From NCBI GenBank assembly GCA_949126835.1, contig OX421505.1:9191783-9255782 (forward strand): a DNA stretch of 64,000 nucleotides, given 5' to 3'. This document shows, one piece after another, positions 43,228-56,000 of this stretch. Below the pieces are notes generated by a model. The model worked only from the letters and a program-made list of their open reading frames with translations, made no database searches and was not told the DNA's origin. The translations under genes and the position numbers were made by a program. The stretch is from Anisus vortex (lineage: Eukaryota > Mollusca > Gastropoda > Planorbidae). Each line of letters begins with the position of its first letter. The first letter of the stretch is position 1.

Positions 43228-43975
43228 TTGCTACAAAAAGGACAGCGGAAGAAATTGAGAAATCAAAAAAATATTACGATAGAACCGTGACAATGAAAAA
43301 TATAGATGTTGGAGATCATTTTTTGGTATTAATACCCCAACAACTAAACAAATTAGAACTTCGATGGGGAGTCCATTCGAGGTCGTGAAAAAGTCCATTC
43401 GAGGTCGTGAAAAAGATATCACATTTAAACTATGAAATTAGGGTAAAAGACAAAATCAAGACATTTCATGTAAACAGAATTATATTATTACATCATCCTA
43501 GAAATCATACTATTCAGAAAAAGACTCATTATAGAGTGAACACAATTTCAGGGGTCATTACAGAGTACGACGAAGGAGGGGACTGACGCAAATGACCTCG
43601 ACCTAGGGATTCCCTTATGTATTGTGTAGACACCAGAATTCAATAACAAAACAGACCTGAGCACTGTGAAAATTGGTGAAAACTTAAATATTAAACAGAG
43701 GAAGAAAATGGAAGAAGAAGTGTGTAAACAGGGAAAGGTTATCAATAATATAGCTAAACCCATTAGAGTATGACTTTGACTGACTTGCTGAGGAAAGACA
43801 TGCCTAACAGGATAACATGGACAGAAGAGTGCCAAGGGGCCTTAGAGTTATTACAGTGTCACTTAAACTCCCAACCCTTCCTGATTTTACCTATCGTAAA
43901 CAGTAAATTTGTTCTCCGCACGGATGCTTCGGCCCGAGGAGTATCAGGAGTTTTATTACAATACTATTGGTTACG
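43228..43975 (+). pseudogene. internally deleted second copy of the Ty3-like element
   Basis: The left part repeats the integrase C-terminus of the 24-33 kb element (KYYDRTVTMKNIDVGDH, IPQQLNKLELRWG, YEIRVKDKIKTFHVNRI, THYRVNTISGV) with a 21-bp local duplication near 43375. Around 43770 it jumps to LTDLLRKDMPNRITWTEECQ and the RNase H block FVLRTDASARGVSGVLLQY. The whole RT catalytic part is missing. The copy supports the INT-before-RT/RH order, because the INT end precedes RNase H here too. Confidence 0.8.
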
Positions 43976-44120
43976 CACGTCAAATTGACGGACAAACTAA
44001 TGACTACAATGCGTTTTGTTAGGAGAGAAAGAAAAAAGACAAATATTACCATAAAAACTGGAGTGAGTATGTTTCTTTTCGGTATTTAGTTTGTTCTTTC
44101 TAATTGTTTCTGGTAGCCCT
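43976..44120. repeat. dispersed repeat R2, copy 1
   Basis: The sequence gacggacaaactaatgacta ... cattacaataaaaactg-like ... ttcggtatttag has a close relative at 51602-51730. The remaining 44121-45096 is AT-rich, and the small frame at 44404-44613 has no recognisable domain. Confidence 0.65.
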
Positions 44121-45096
44121 AACCCTGTCAATTGAATTGTTGCTGTCAAGCTTCTGGTATTAAAAAGTAGCGAACAGTTGTGTTGACTTGACTTGTTATT
44201 AATGATATTAAATTAACATTAATATACTATTTAAAAGAAAAAAAAACACTAAACAATACAAAAGTAACTTTCAAAAAAGTAGAAAATAATATTTGAATAC
44301 AATAAAATGTCAATAAAGTAGACTATGTAGTTGACATGAGTGGAAATGCCAAAGTCTACACATTGATTTACTAAGGAAATAGATCTATAACAAGCCCGAG
44401 AGTATGACAAAGTGGCAGAAAAAAATTAAAATTGTTGATAAAGATAACCTAGTGCAGGAAGCTAAAAAAGTAAATCTGATACAAGGAGGAGGAATGGTAG
44501 CTACAGTGGTACAACCATTCAGTTACGGTCTCCGTTTTGGCGTCGAAAGTAGGCTAATGGACTGTTTCTATTTAGTTTCGGTAACGTCAAATTCAAAGGG
44601 AAAGTTTATTTAGAGAATGGAAAACAGTTTAAAGGAAAAGGATTTGAACCCAGGATCTTGTTTGTGTTATTGGTCATCCTCAGACAGTGTCTTTGATGAA
44701 AAGTCCCTCACAGATGGGGTAAACTGATTATCTAGTTTTTGTTACTGCACACATTGGTATGCTGGACATCAAAATGTGTTTTTTAATAAGATTTTATAGA
44801 AATGTTAAATTATGTATTGGGGGATTTCAATTCTCTACACAATGATACTACATACATAGATTAATTTTGAAATATATTGTAAGAAAAAATAGGTTTTCTA
44901 ATACTACTACTAAAAAAAAAAAAAAACAAGGGCAAATAATTTAGGTCAAAAAAAGGAGAAAAAAAAACATAACATGAAGAAAAAATGAAGATAGTAAATT
45001 AACTTAACTTTGAGCACTACAAAATCAAGGCAGCACATTCCACCAAAGCTTGTTTTAAAGGCAGCTAAAATGAAGTCATTCTTCCTTGCTTGAAGT

Positions 45097-48000
45097 TTAA
45101 GTTGTCTTGCTTGGATCTTTACCTTGGAACGCCTCCATGAACCTATCTGCTTGGAAAAATCGTATGATTTCATGCATTGCTGACACCGGGATCACACTAA
45201 AATTTGAGAAGAGATTAAAAAAAAAATGTATTAAATTTATTAACACTTGAAAAAATTGCTTAAGTGGCTTTAATTTATTGTTTTTTTACAACATTGTTTT
45301 TAGTTGGTTTTGCTCACTTTTTCAACGCAGCCATGATGTAAACCATGCGTGGAATGCAAACTTCCTTTTGATTGGTCAGAATGGCCTGCATTATTCTGTT
45401 CACTGTTGGCTGAATTTCTAGTTCAGGCAAGATTTTGGGATAGCTGTTGAAACGAATATGCAAAGCCATATTAAAGGGTGTAATGAAAGTGGACACAGTT
45501 GTGTTATAAAAAACATGAATGACACAACTGAATTTAAAGGGGCTCCTAGCTACACTACAACAGTACCTTGACTCACAAGTGCACTAACGTACAAGTGACA
45601 GTCACTTAAAGTGAAATAAAGAAAAGTGAAACAAGAAAATTTAAAAATATTTTTTTTTAAACTTACGCCATTCTGCATCCCTTGAACAGCCCTGTTTTTA
45701 CATAGGAGGGGCTGACCAGCGTGGTGTGGACGCCATCATGGCCACCAAAGTAGATTTCATAGTTCAATGTCTGGGTAAATCCTGTCACACCAAATTTTGA
45801 GGCACTGAAAATTACGCATAAACAAAGTTACACATACACACACAAAATTTACACTGATGATGCTCAGTATGAAGGACATAAAATTACTTTTCCCATTCCT
45901 AATCTAACCCCTTTTTGAACTACAACCTATGAACTACAACCTATGAACTATGAAGGTCTCTAATCCTTGCTTTTCAACCTTTCCATTCCACCCGGATCTA
46001 TCTATAGCTTGCACACAACAAATCTGACTTCAACACATCCATCTATCTTAACTTTCTCTCCTGATCAGGGATGCCATCATCAATTTGTTAATATACTAAT
46101 TTTTTTATTTTCATTAGAAATTTTTTTTTAATGAAAGTTACACACACGATTTTAAATTCTCTGTAAGGAGATTTTAGTTCCCTTTAATTCAATACAAATA
46201 TATGGTATGATTAAAAGCAAAAAAAGTTATTAAGATTTGAATATGGCAATAGTAATGACATATAGAAAAATAAAGATATTTTCGTCAGAATAGGGAAAAT
46301 AATTCCGGGAGAAAGAGTTAATCTTAGTCTGCTTTCAAGTCTACCTCGTCCCTCCTTCTTTTGGACTTTGGTAGTACACACAGTGCTATCACAGGGGGGG
46401 GGGGGGCAGAGGAGGGCATATGCCAAGGGGTGACACTTCTAGGGTTGGCAAATATAGTCTAATTATACCACTAAACAAAGCAGTTACAGTATGCAAGGGG
46501 GGGGCGCGGCGCTGAAACTTTTGTCCTGGGGCACTACATAGGCTTAAGTGGGCTCTGTGTACACCACCCCTTCTTGTCATGCCCATTTAATAAAAAAAGT
46601 TCACCTGTAATCCACAAGCTTCGTTAGGCCAATGTATCCGCAAGAGCTGCCAATGTTTACGATGTGGCCGTGATTTTTTGACAAAATGGCTGGCAAAAAC
46701 TCTCTGGTGGTCTGGAATGAAGAAGAAAAGTCAAAACATGAGCTGGTTTTTTTTTAAAGTGAAATGTTGCAGAAAGTAGCGTAAGCTTTTATATAGGCAA
46801 GTAGTAAAGTAAGCACTTGATTGGTCTTTAGCCGTTAGCAAGGAGAGTTCACAAATGTCATCATTGGCCATTGTAGGGATTGCTGGCTAGACTAATGTTC
46901 AGACACATTAATTCCTCATGATTGTTAAGTAAGTAGGTAAGTAACGTACCCTTCAGACCAAACTGATCATAGGGTCGGTGAAGCAGCGTTTACCAGTCTC
47001 ACAGCATACAAGGTGATTGTGTGGCCAGCACAATGCCCACCTGCCTTTACTTTGACCTAACTGGTGTCAGTAGCTGGGTTGACTCAGGGGCACCCTCAAG
47101 TCCCAGGAAAAAATCCTAGCCTGCACCAGGATTTGAAACCAGAACCTTTGGATCGCAGTTTACCTAACCCCACCTTAATTAAAACCTACATAATGTGCAG
47201 CTTCACACTGTGAAATGAAAAGAGAAAGAATGAATTTAAAAAAAAGACTAGAAACAGGAAGAGAAAGTAATTGAAGAATAAGACAGAAATAAAGGGGCAG
47301 AAAGAACAAGAGAAAAAAAAGGAGAAAGAGAGCTACAGAGAAAGTGAGATCTGGACATCGCCTATGGTCTTCTGATTCCTACTAAACAGGTCTTCAATTA
47401 ATTGTATATTAATTGGAAGGGATTCAATATTGAAAAATCAGAATCTAGTCCATTGGCATTCTTAGTTCAATGCTAATAAACACACAAAGCTAAGCTAATA
47501 GGGCGTTTGCAATCACGTGGCAAAAAGCACATGATTTTTTTTTACTTTGAGTAATGGTGTACAAGTAACAATGGTCGCTGTATTAAAGTTTCATATAGGC
47601 TCGAGCTTTTTTAAAATGATGTTTTGTGTTTTAAGTCCTGTTAAGATTTAAGCTGTATTATGTCTGTTAATTAAAATAGGCTATTTTATTATTATCATAG
47701 ACATAGATCATAGACGATGTGAGCATATTAGTGACTTGACTAGATAGCCTATTCACCAACACTATCACTTGGCATCCCTACTTGCATTAGCCTAGCCTAC
47801 GAAACATTAAAAGTTTAGGCCTATAAAGTGAAATTGAAAGTGTAAATAGGTCTAGTCGGCCCTAGCCTAATCACAATTAATCTACAGTACTACTATTTAC
47901 CTCCTTATTTTTGAGTAGGATAGCCAATATTCAGATGTGAATTTTGCATGATAAAGAAGTAGGCTACTTCACCATTTTTGTACACCAATAGTGGCTTCTG

Positions 48001-49994
48001 TTTACACAAATACGTAACTAAAAAAACCTAAGCCACGCCCACTGGGAACGCTCAATAAATACACGCAAGTAGGTACAATAACCCCCCCCCCTTCCCATAT
48101 CCCCTTTTTCGTTCCCCAGCCGTTATCAGACAACCCCCCCCCCCCTCAACTTGAATCACGCAGCCCGACATGGGAAGGGGGGAGGGACGGCGGCAGACTC
48201 CCCACTGGACCAATTACCTAATGAGGTAGTAAAGCTGTCACACACATAATATACACTGTGTCAGGTTGATTGGTAGGTGGGCACCCGAGTAAAACAGATG
48301 GAAGGAAAAAAAATGGTAACAAGCTTAGTTTTTAAAAAAATCATCGAAATATAATTAAAATTATGTTTTTGGCCTACTTAAATACAATGCTTTACACTAT
48401 GATTTACTCGCTGAACGCCATTAGGCATATACATATGATATATTGCATTCGTTTTACTTTGTGTTTTTTATTTTACTCGCTGAACGCCATTAGGCATATA
48501 TATTACATTAGTTTTACTTTGTGTTTTTAATCTTCCAACAAATATTTAGGTTGCTAACATATGATGTGGATTAAATTCTAGCCTGATACGGAGATAATGA
48601 ATTAATGATACGGAAACCGGATCGCCGATGGAGCCCATACACAGAAATTGATGGTTCCCTCACCCATTTTGTAAATACTGTGTAGATCTCGAAATGTTTT
48701 GATACACATAGTCCCAAACGAAATAGGTAGAACATTATAGACAATAATACAATTTCCGGTGTGTGTGTGTTTATTTTAAATGTGTCAACAGGTTTTATTG
48801 GCCCAAACTTGCACCATTTGCAATAGGCCCTATACAGTAGGCCTACAGAACCAGTATGGACCATGCTTTTTTTCCTGCGGCGCCCACCTTTCCTCGATGC
48901 CCATAAGCCATAAGCACGTGCCTAATTTTGTCTGAACCAAATTAAATGGGATGTCAATTTAAAAAAAAATAGAACCAATTACACTAAACTATAGCCGACC
49001 TAACATTCCGTGTCAATAAACTAAGACCTAATAATGTATAATATAAGATGCTCATACCTTGCTATTTCTCCAGGAGAGGACAGATTCTACAAAGAAACTT
49101 AGAGGTACCCTCCAGACAATCTTAACAAATGAGCATAATACCGCTGTGAGATTTCAACGGTCGGGTGGGCAGCACTTTGCCAGACTCTCTCGGTCACTTC
49201 AGGACTCAGGAAGAACATGAACGGTCAGCGACTACTGTGCTCGTAATAGGCATCAGATGGAACCTATAACTATCACAGCGCCGATGTGACACTGATCACG
49301 CTCAGCGGCTGCATGACGAGACCAAGACAAAAGCCCCCAAAACACACATAGGCTACACAAAAAAGCACGCCAAGCCCTCGGGCCAATTATCCAATAGTTT
49401 TGTCCCTGTGTAACGAGTTATTGCGACGCGATTCTTGTGATGACCTTGACCGGAGTTCGTGAACTGAAGTTCACACGAGCAGTTCACACGAGGAACAGAG
49501 ACATACCAGTGGATTTATAATAAGAAAGCAAAAAAAAGGAAGGGGGGAGTGGGGGTAGACGACGAATGAAAAAGGATGTACAAAAAAAACAAGACTTAAA
49601 AAAAAAAATACAAGTGAATGATTTGTCATTTAAAGTGGTAAGGTTCTAGGCTCGTGCCAGTCACGCGCAGAGAAATAGTTGGTGAAACCCCCCCCCCCTT
49701 TTTTTTTTCGTCCGAACGTTAATATTTTGCACGATGGGTGGGTACCTATGTTACGTACACACACTGTTTATCATGCTCGTGACCGGGACGTTTTTATTTT
49801 TAGGCCACATTGCCATCCGCTGTGTGCGTGTGTGTTTTTTTATTCAGTAGCCTATATACTGGAGTTCCTCCCCCCCCCCCCCATGTCCTTTCCCCGTGGT
49901 TTCACTGATTGAGACTTTATAATGTTAACGTTCAAAGGCGGCACCAATACACAAGCATTGAATTATCTGGCACCTGGTGACGCCCTACTGCACT

Positions 49995-50029
<35 letters not shown>

Positions 50030-53000
50030 GGCCTATCTTCGCTGCTCAACCGGAAGTACGATTAAACCACCATTAGCGACCTATTCTCTGCCGGACTTTA
50101 AAATGTCTTTAAAAAAATAACGGCTCTAAAGTCCAGGGCATAACGATGTTCAGTGATGAACCAAAGGGTGGGGCACAGCAAGGGTTCTGTCCGGGCGCCA
50201 GCCAGCTGCCCCACGGCACACCGATAGGCGTGGCGTGTCATTAAACACTTGGGTACGGTCTCCGCAGCCCATGTCGCCTGTCAAATGTTACTGCTTGAAC
50301 AGAACAAAATTTCGATACCAAATAGAAACATAGAACTGGGTTTATCATCCATGGTGCCATACAAGCGGAGAGTCTGACAATCCACAAGCTGAGTACATGC
50401 CCTACTAACCCGTATTTTTGTCCGGCCCGCCCGCCCCCAACTCTTCCGTTAATCTTAACCATGAGTTGCAGCCAATCTGACAGGAAATAGTAAGACACTA
50501 GGTCTAGATCATAGGTTCTCAACCTTTTTCGGTTCAACGCCCCCTTTTAATTTTATTTTCCGCTCATCGCCCCCCCCCCCAAACTTTAGCGCCCACTCCC
50601 CCCACACCTCTGGACGTTAAAGGGTCAATATAGTTTCCGCAATTTTGTTTTAGGCCGGCTAGATTTGTGTGCTTATTTATTATTATTAAAAGAACTGAAA
50701 AGGAAACATATTGTAAGAATGTATAGATCACCAAATTATCTAAACAAGAGGCAATTAGTCAGTAATTTTTGTTATATTACACAACAGAATTTGTTTGGTA
50801 TCACTATTGAATCAAATAAATGTGGAACGATTCTTTAATTAAAGGGAGATAATAAACCCGTTTCATTTGAACTATTGTTTCTAATGTTTCTTTTTTTTTT
50901 CTTTTATAAAAGAATAAATGGCTTACAATTTATAACTTTAAAATGATCAAACGGTAAAAAATATTTGAAAATTACATAAATATTATATGACTAAATAATT
51001 TATACGTATATTTTCAAACATTCAATTAACTACCCAGTTTGTACAATTACTAAGTATCCATTCCGCTCAACGATACTAATCAAATTATCATGCAATTGTA
51101 TAACGCATTTTAAAAATAAGGACATCACAGTAAAACTGAGATCAAAATATCAATAATAATAGCAAATGTTTGGGCGACAGGGATCGGTCGGCGGAAGGGT
51201 TGGATCGCGTGTCGTGACGTTTGACAGAGCGGTGAACTAACCACATAACGAGCTTGCCGCACACCATAGGCCTACTCGTCTAATAGTGACCCCTAGTTGT
51301 TGAAAAAGTACATGCGATTCATATCTCTTATTAGTATAATAATATGTAGGCCTACTGTTGAGGGATATCAGATATTTAGCATTACTTGCGTTTACATCAC
51401 ATTTGATCCAAAAACGAATCAATTAAAAATAGCTGAGGTGTTCAAATTATATCAGGTACGTTTGTGCCGCCCACTTGCTCTTCACCGCCCCCAAATCGCC
51501 CCCGGGACGGTCTGCGCCCCCCTAAAGCTTCTCACCGCCCCCCGGGGGGGCGATATCGCCCCCGTTGAGAATATATGGTCTAGATCTAGTGGTTATGCGG
51601 GTTATGTCCGTCAAAATGACGGAGAAACGAATGATTACAATGTGTTTTGTTAAAAGAGAAAGAAAGAAATAACTACCACTATTACAATAAAAACTGTAGT
51701 GAGACCGTATCATTCGGTATTTAGTTTTTGTTCTTTTTTTATTGAATGCATTTCAAAGTTTAGAACTTTAACATACATTAGGTCTAAGATCATTATAAAC
51801 ATTAATTAACGAATTAAGAAATATTGTTTACATAAAGATTTCTTTTGGAGGACGTTTCCAATTTATACATTTAACTTTTGGCCCGATTAGTCAACGGCTT
51901 AGAAGCCTATAGAGGGCAAACATATATATAAACAAATATATAAACAAACTCGTGGTAATTATGTATATTGATTGATGATGACAGTGGCGTATTTAGGCAA
52001 GTTCCACATGTTCCATTGGAACAGAGGCACAAAAGGGGCCCCCACACATCAGGAAACGATTTTTTTAGTGACATTCTCATTCTTTCGTTGAAAATATAAA
52101 ATAAATTCATTTATTCCCCTACAATTTTAAGCGCTCCAGTCCAGCCCAAGCTAAGCGCAACATAAAATGTATTATTTTACAGAATGTAACATGAAGTAAC
52201 GGCGGTACATTTCTGAGGTATGTGGAAGGCAACGAGGGGGCCCCACATACATTTTGGAACAGGGCCCCCACAATCCTAAATACGGCCATAGTCATAGGAT
52301 GATGATATCCATGTCCGAGAAAGGCTGGGCGGGATTGTCTATCATATCATATTAAAATGTAAAGACGATTTCCTATATTATACAGGCACCAAGACACGGC
52401 GGTATTAAAAATGTATCAAATTTCCATGAATCAAAACAGCAGCACGCTGTTTATGTCTGTGCGAAATTTAAGTCAAGGGCACGCCAGTAATATCCCCCCC
52501 CCCCCCAATCTCTTTACCTAAAAACAGCCAAGTCAGTTTAAAGTGAAACAATCAAAGTTCACAGGTCTATTTATAGCAATAATGACCATCTGCTGCAGCG
52601 ACCATCTGGAGTGCTTTTGTTCGGCGTCAATCTTCCTGTTCTATCTGTTTACCGTAATTAGTTGCCTTATAGAATGAATGTGTTGTGTTTTGCTGTGGTT
52701 GTTTTGTTGTCGATAACAAAATTCTCTACCAATGAAGTTTCTGTGGCCTCGGCATACCAAGAGATTGTGTGGCCAGCACAATGCACAACCGCCTAAGTCA
52801 GGTACCCATCAGAACTGGGTAGACCCTGGGACGCCCATCAGACCCGGTAACAAGTCCTTCACACCCCGGGATTCGAGCACAGGACCTAGGTAACTTAGCC
52901 GAACGCACTACCACTCAGCCTGCCGTGCCCCGAACGACACAAACTGCTACAGCATTTGGTTGTAGCCTACAACTGAACTATTGTCTCCGTAATTATATAT

Positions 53001-56000
53001 TGGCAACACGTAGGCCTACTAAAAAGGACAACAAAACTACAAGGGGGAGAGTGCACTGACCCATATTTGCGCCATCAGATTCACGGCAAACGTGTCCTCA
53101 ATCTCCAAGTCTGTCAGCTCCAGGAAACTTTTCCCCACCACCTTCCCGGCATTGTTGACCAATATTATGACCTCGCCGACCTCTGCACGGACCCTGTCGC
53201 CCACGCTTCTCACCTGCTCACGGTCCCTGGACAAAGAAAGAAAAGAGAAGAAAAAAAAAGTTTAACGATGAAAACGTAGAGAGGAAAAAAAAAGCATGGT
53301 AATGTCCCACGATCGGATACGACCTTGACATTAAAGCACGAGGGAGGTCTTAGGGCTTTGTGGCAAAACTCGAGACAAAACTGAAAATGTAAGAAACAAT
53401 AAAGATAGAAAAAAAGAAGGATTGGATCTGATTCAACTAAAACATATAGATGGCATGGTCAACGTAGGGGCCGTTAGTTACCTCGAATTGTGACCCAGGT
53501 TCTAGTCCCGTTCAAAGCCAGTATTTCCTGCTGGGCTGAATGGTACCTCTGATGGCACCCTGACATGAGTACGTGGGGGGGGGGGGGGGTGAGGAAGTAA
53601 AGAGAATCAAAATTATTTATAGGCCCTACAGTGGAACCGCGGGTTACGAACGTATCTTATACATTACAGACGCTACTTCTTTAAAGAAGATTATTGTAGA
53701 ATTCGTTCCTGTACTCGGTTCGTAAGCTGAAACGTTCAAAACAAGAAAACATTTAAATCAATGCAAAAAAAAAAAATCCTTTTCAAGATGAACGAAATTG
53801 TCCTTTTTTTTAAATAAATATTATTAACCTTCAGTCATCTACATGGTGCCCTCGCATTAGACAGGGGGACATATGCCAGTGGGCGACACTTCCAGGGAGG
53901 CGGCGGCTCAATATGGCAAATATAGCACTAAACAAGCACAGTATGCAAGGGGGGGGGGCGCTGAAACGTTTGCCCTAGGGCGCTACATAAGCTTGTAAAG
54001 GCTCTGCATCTACAGGCAAAAGGCAAAGCTTACGTGTACTTCGCCCATTGAATAAAGAGAAGGAAAACTACCAACACAAACGTTGCAATTTCAATGATCC
54101 AGAAGATTATCAACTTTTTCTAAAAATGTGTGGTCTTAGATTCTGCAAACTATATCTAGTTACACATTTAGCCACATCGACTGATTTGAGTAATTCTTTG
54201 TTCTTTATGATGGTGTAGGCCTACCCATGCTGAACTGATTAGCGATGTCACACACACCAACACAAGAACGCCATTTAGGGCCTACGTATTTCTTTACCTC
54301 CACTATTCCTAGAAGCACTGCTACCGTTCTTCTAACTCATATTGATGGGATTATATCATAGTTATATAGATGTTAAACAAAAACCGGAATTTCGGTTTTC
54401 AAACGAAAACCGGTTTTGATCTTCAAAGCCGATTTTCGGTTTGTTGGTTGGAAGGTAATCATTTACTTCAAGAAGCACACACAATTTGTTTGTTTCTGCT
54501 GGAAGTATTTGAAAAAATTTATGCTGTATTCGCACAAATCAATTCTTGAAATGCTTTGCTAACACTAATTAGTCTAAAATTAACTCCAGTGAGAGTCCAG
54601 TTTACTCCCACCCCCCCCCCCACCCCCTCCGACAGCGAAATACTGTTGCGTTTTTATAATCAACACGTATTTTTTTAATACAAGCATTAGAGAGAGATAT
54701 TTACTTTGCACATATTTTTTTTTTTGGGGGGGGGGTGGGGGGGGGGGGGGGCGAACATCTGTGAATCGTATTTTGTTTCCTTAGGCCAATGTATGAAATA
54801 TGAGTAGGAAAATATTGCGAAGCTTAGAATAGAATAGGCGAAGACCTTTAATTTTAATTTGATTTTTTTTTCTTCGAAGTTCATTTCTGGTCTCTTGGTA
54901 TTTCATTAAGCTACCCTTTGAAGCCACAAAATACGAACCAAGCCGACTTATCGCAAAACGTATAAGAACCAAATGAGGCTTTGTTTTACAATGCTAACCC
55001 CCGTATTCCCGTTTGCCAGTGGTGCTTGTATTATTGGCTTTAAAAGGCTTTTAAAGCATTTTAAAAACTTCATTCTTTTTCACCATCATCCCTTTTTCCA
55101 GCGCCTAAACGTTTAGTTTATGTAATATATTAATGCGTGGCAGATTAGAACAACCATACCGGACCGTACTTTGTTTCATGTGTCAACCCAAAGTCTGATT
55201 GACCCCCTTCGCCCCGCTTCTGCTTTGATCTTCTCTAGGCCCAACACACACACTGTCACACACACATAGAGACGACTTCCGATGCGCGGCAATTTCTGCA
55301 GTAGGAAAAAAAAAAGCTCAACGTCATTGTTCTTTGGTTTATCAAACCATTTACCATCCCTTTGATTTAGTGATGACAGTGCAAGCAATTCACAAATATT
55401 CAACTTTAATGTAATAAATAGATATGCTATTAAAAAAATACGGAACTTCAAACCAATAATCTAGTAAAGGAGCTAAATAAAAAAAAAACTTCTAAAACTT
55501 GTCAATGCGAACTAGTAGATAGCGCTCAAGGGTTACAATAAAAAGTGAACATTCTCTGGATAAGATATGTACGGTATTTTCTTCGCGAGCGGCATTCGGG
55601 CATGGAATGGGTTACCTGAACCCATAAACCAGAAATTTGTTTTTCAATAATCATTTATAACAAATTAAAATGCTAAACAAGACTCAAACCACGACTAATC
55701 TAAGGCGATTTAATGTCATGCAAAAAAAAAAGAGCGTCTATAATATGCATCGACAACTTACGACGCGCATGGCACGCAGTGCAATTTTCTAAGGCACGCG
55801 GAAGATTCCCCTCCCCCCCCCCCCCCAAAAAAAAAAGGAAATTCAAATCTTCTCTCCAAGATACTGATTGGTGCTGCATGTTGACCAATAGACATGCTGA
55901 AGGATTAAGAAACCTTACTTTGACACACTATAATACAAAGGGTTGTCGACCACTGGTCTATAACATTTAGGCATATAAGATAAGACTTAATGCCATAAGG

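Noticed and set aside
44404..44613. Additional coding exon downstream of the dehydrogenase
   Set aside because: It is on the opposite strand, ends without a usable donor and has no recognisable domain.
48571..48864. 97-residue minus-strand ORF in the dehydrogenase intron
   Set aside because: No domain, no splice signals that fit the dehydrogenase frame, and composition like the AT-rich flanks.
55176..55451. Minus-strand ORF starting with a hydrophobic, signal-like segment
   Set aside because: Short and without homology that I recognise. It crosses poly-A and CA-rich tracts, as chance frames in AT-rich DNA do.
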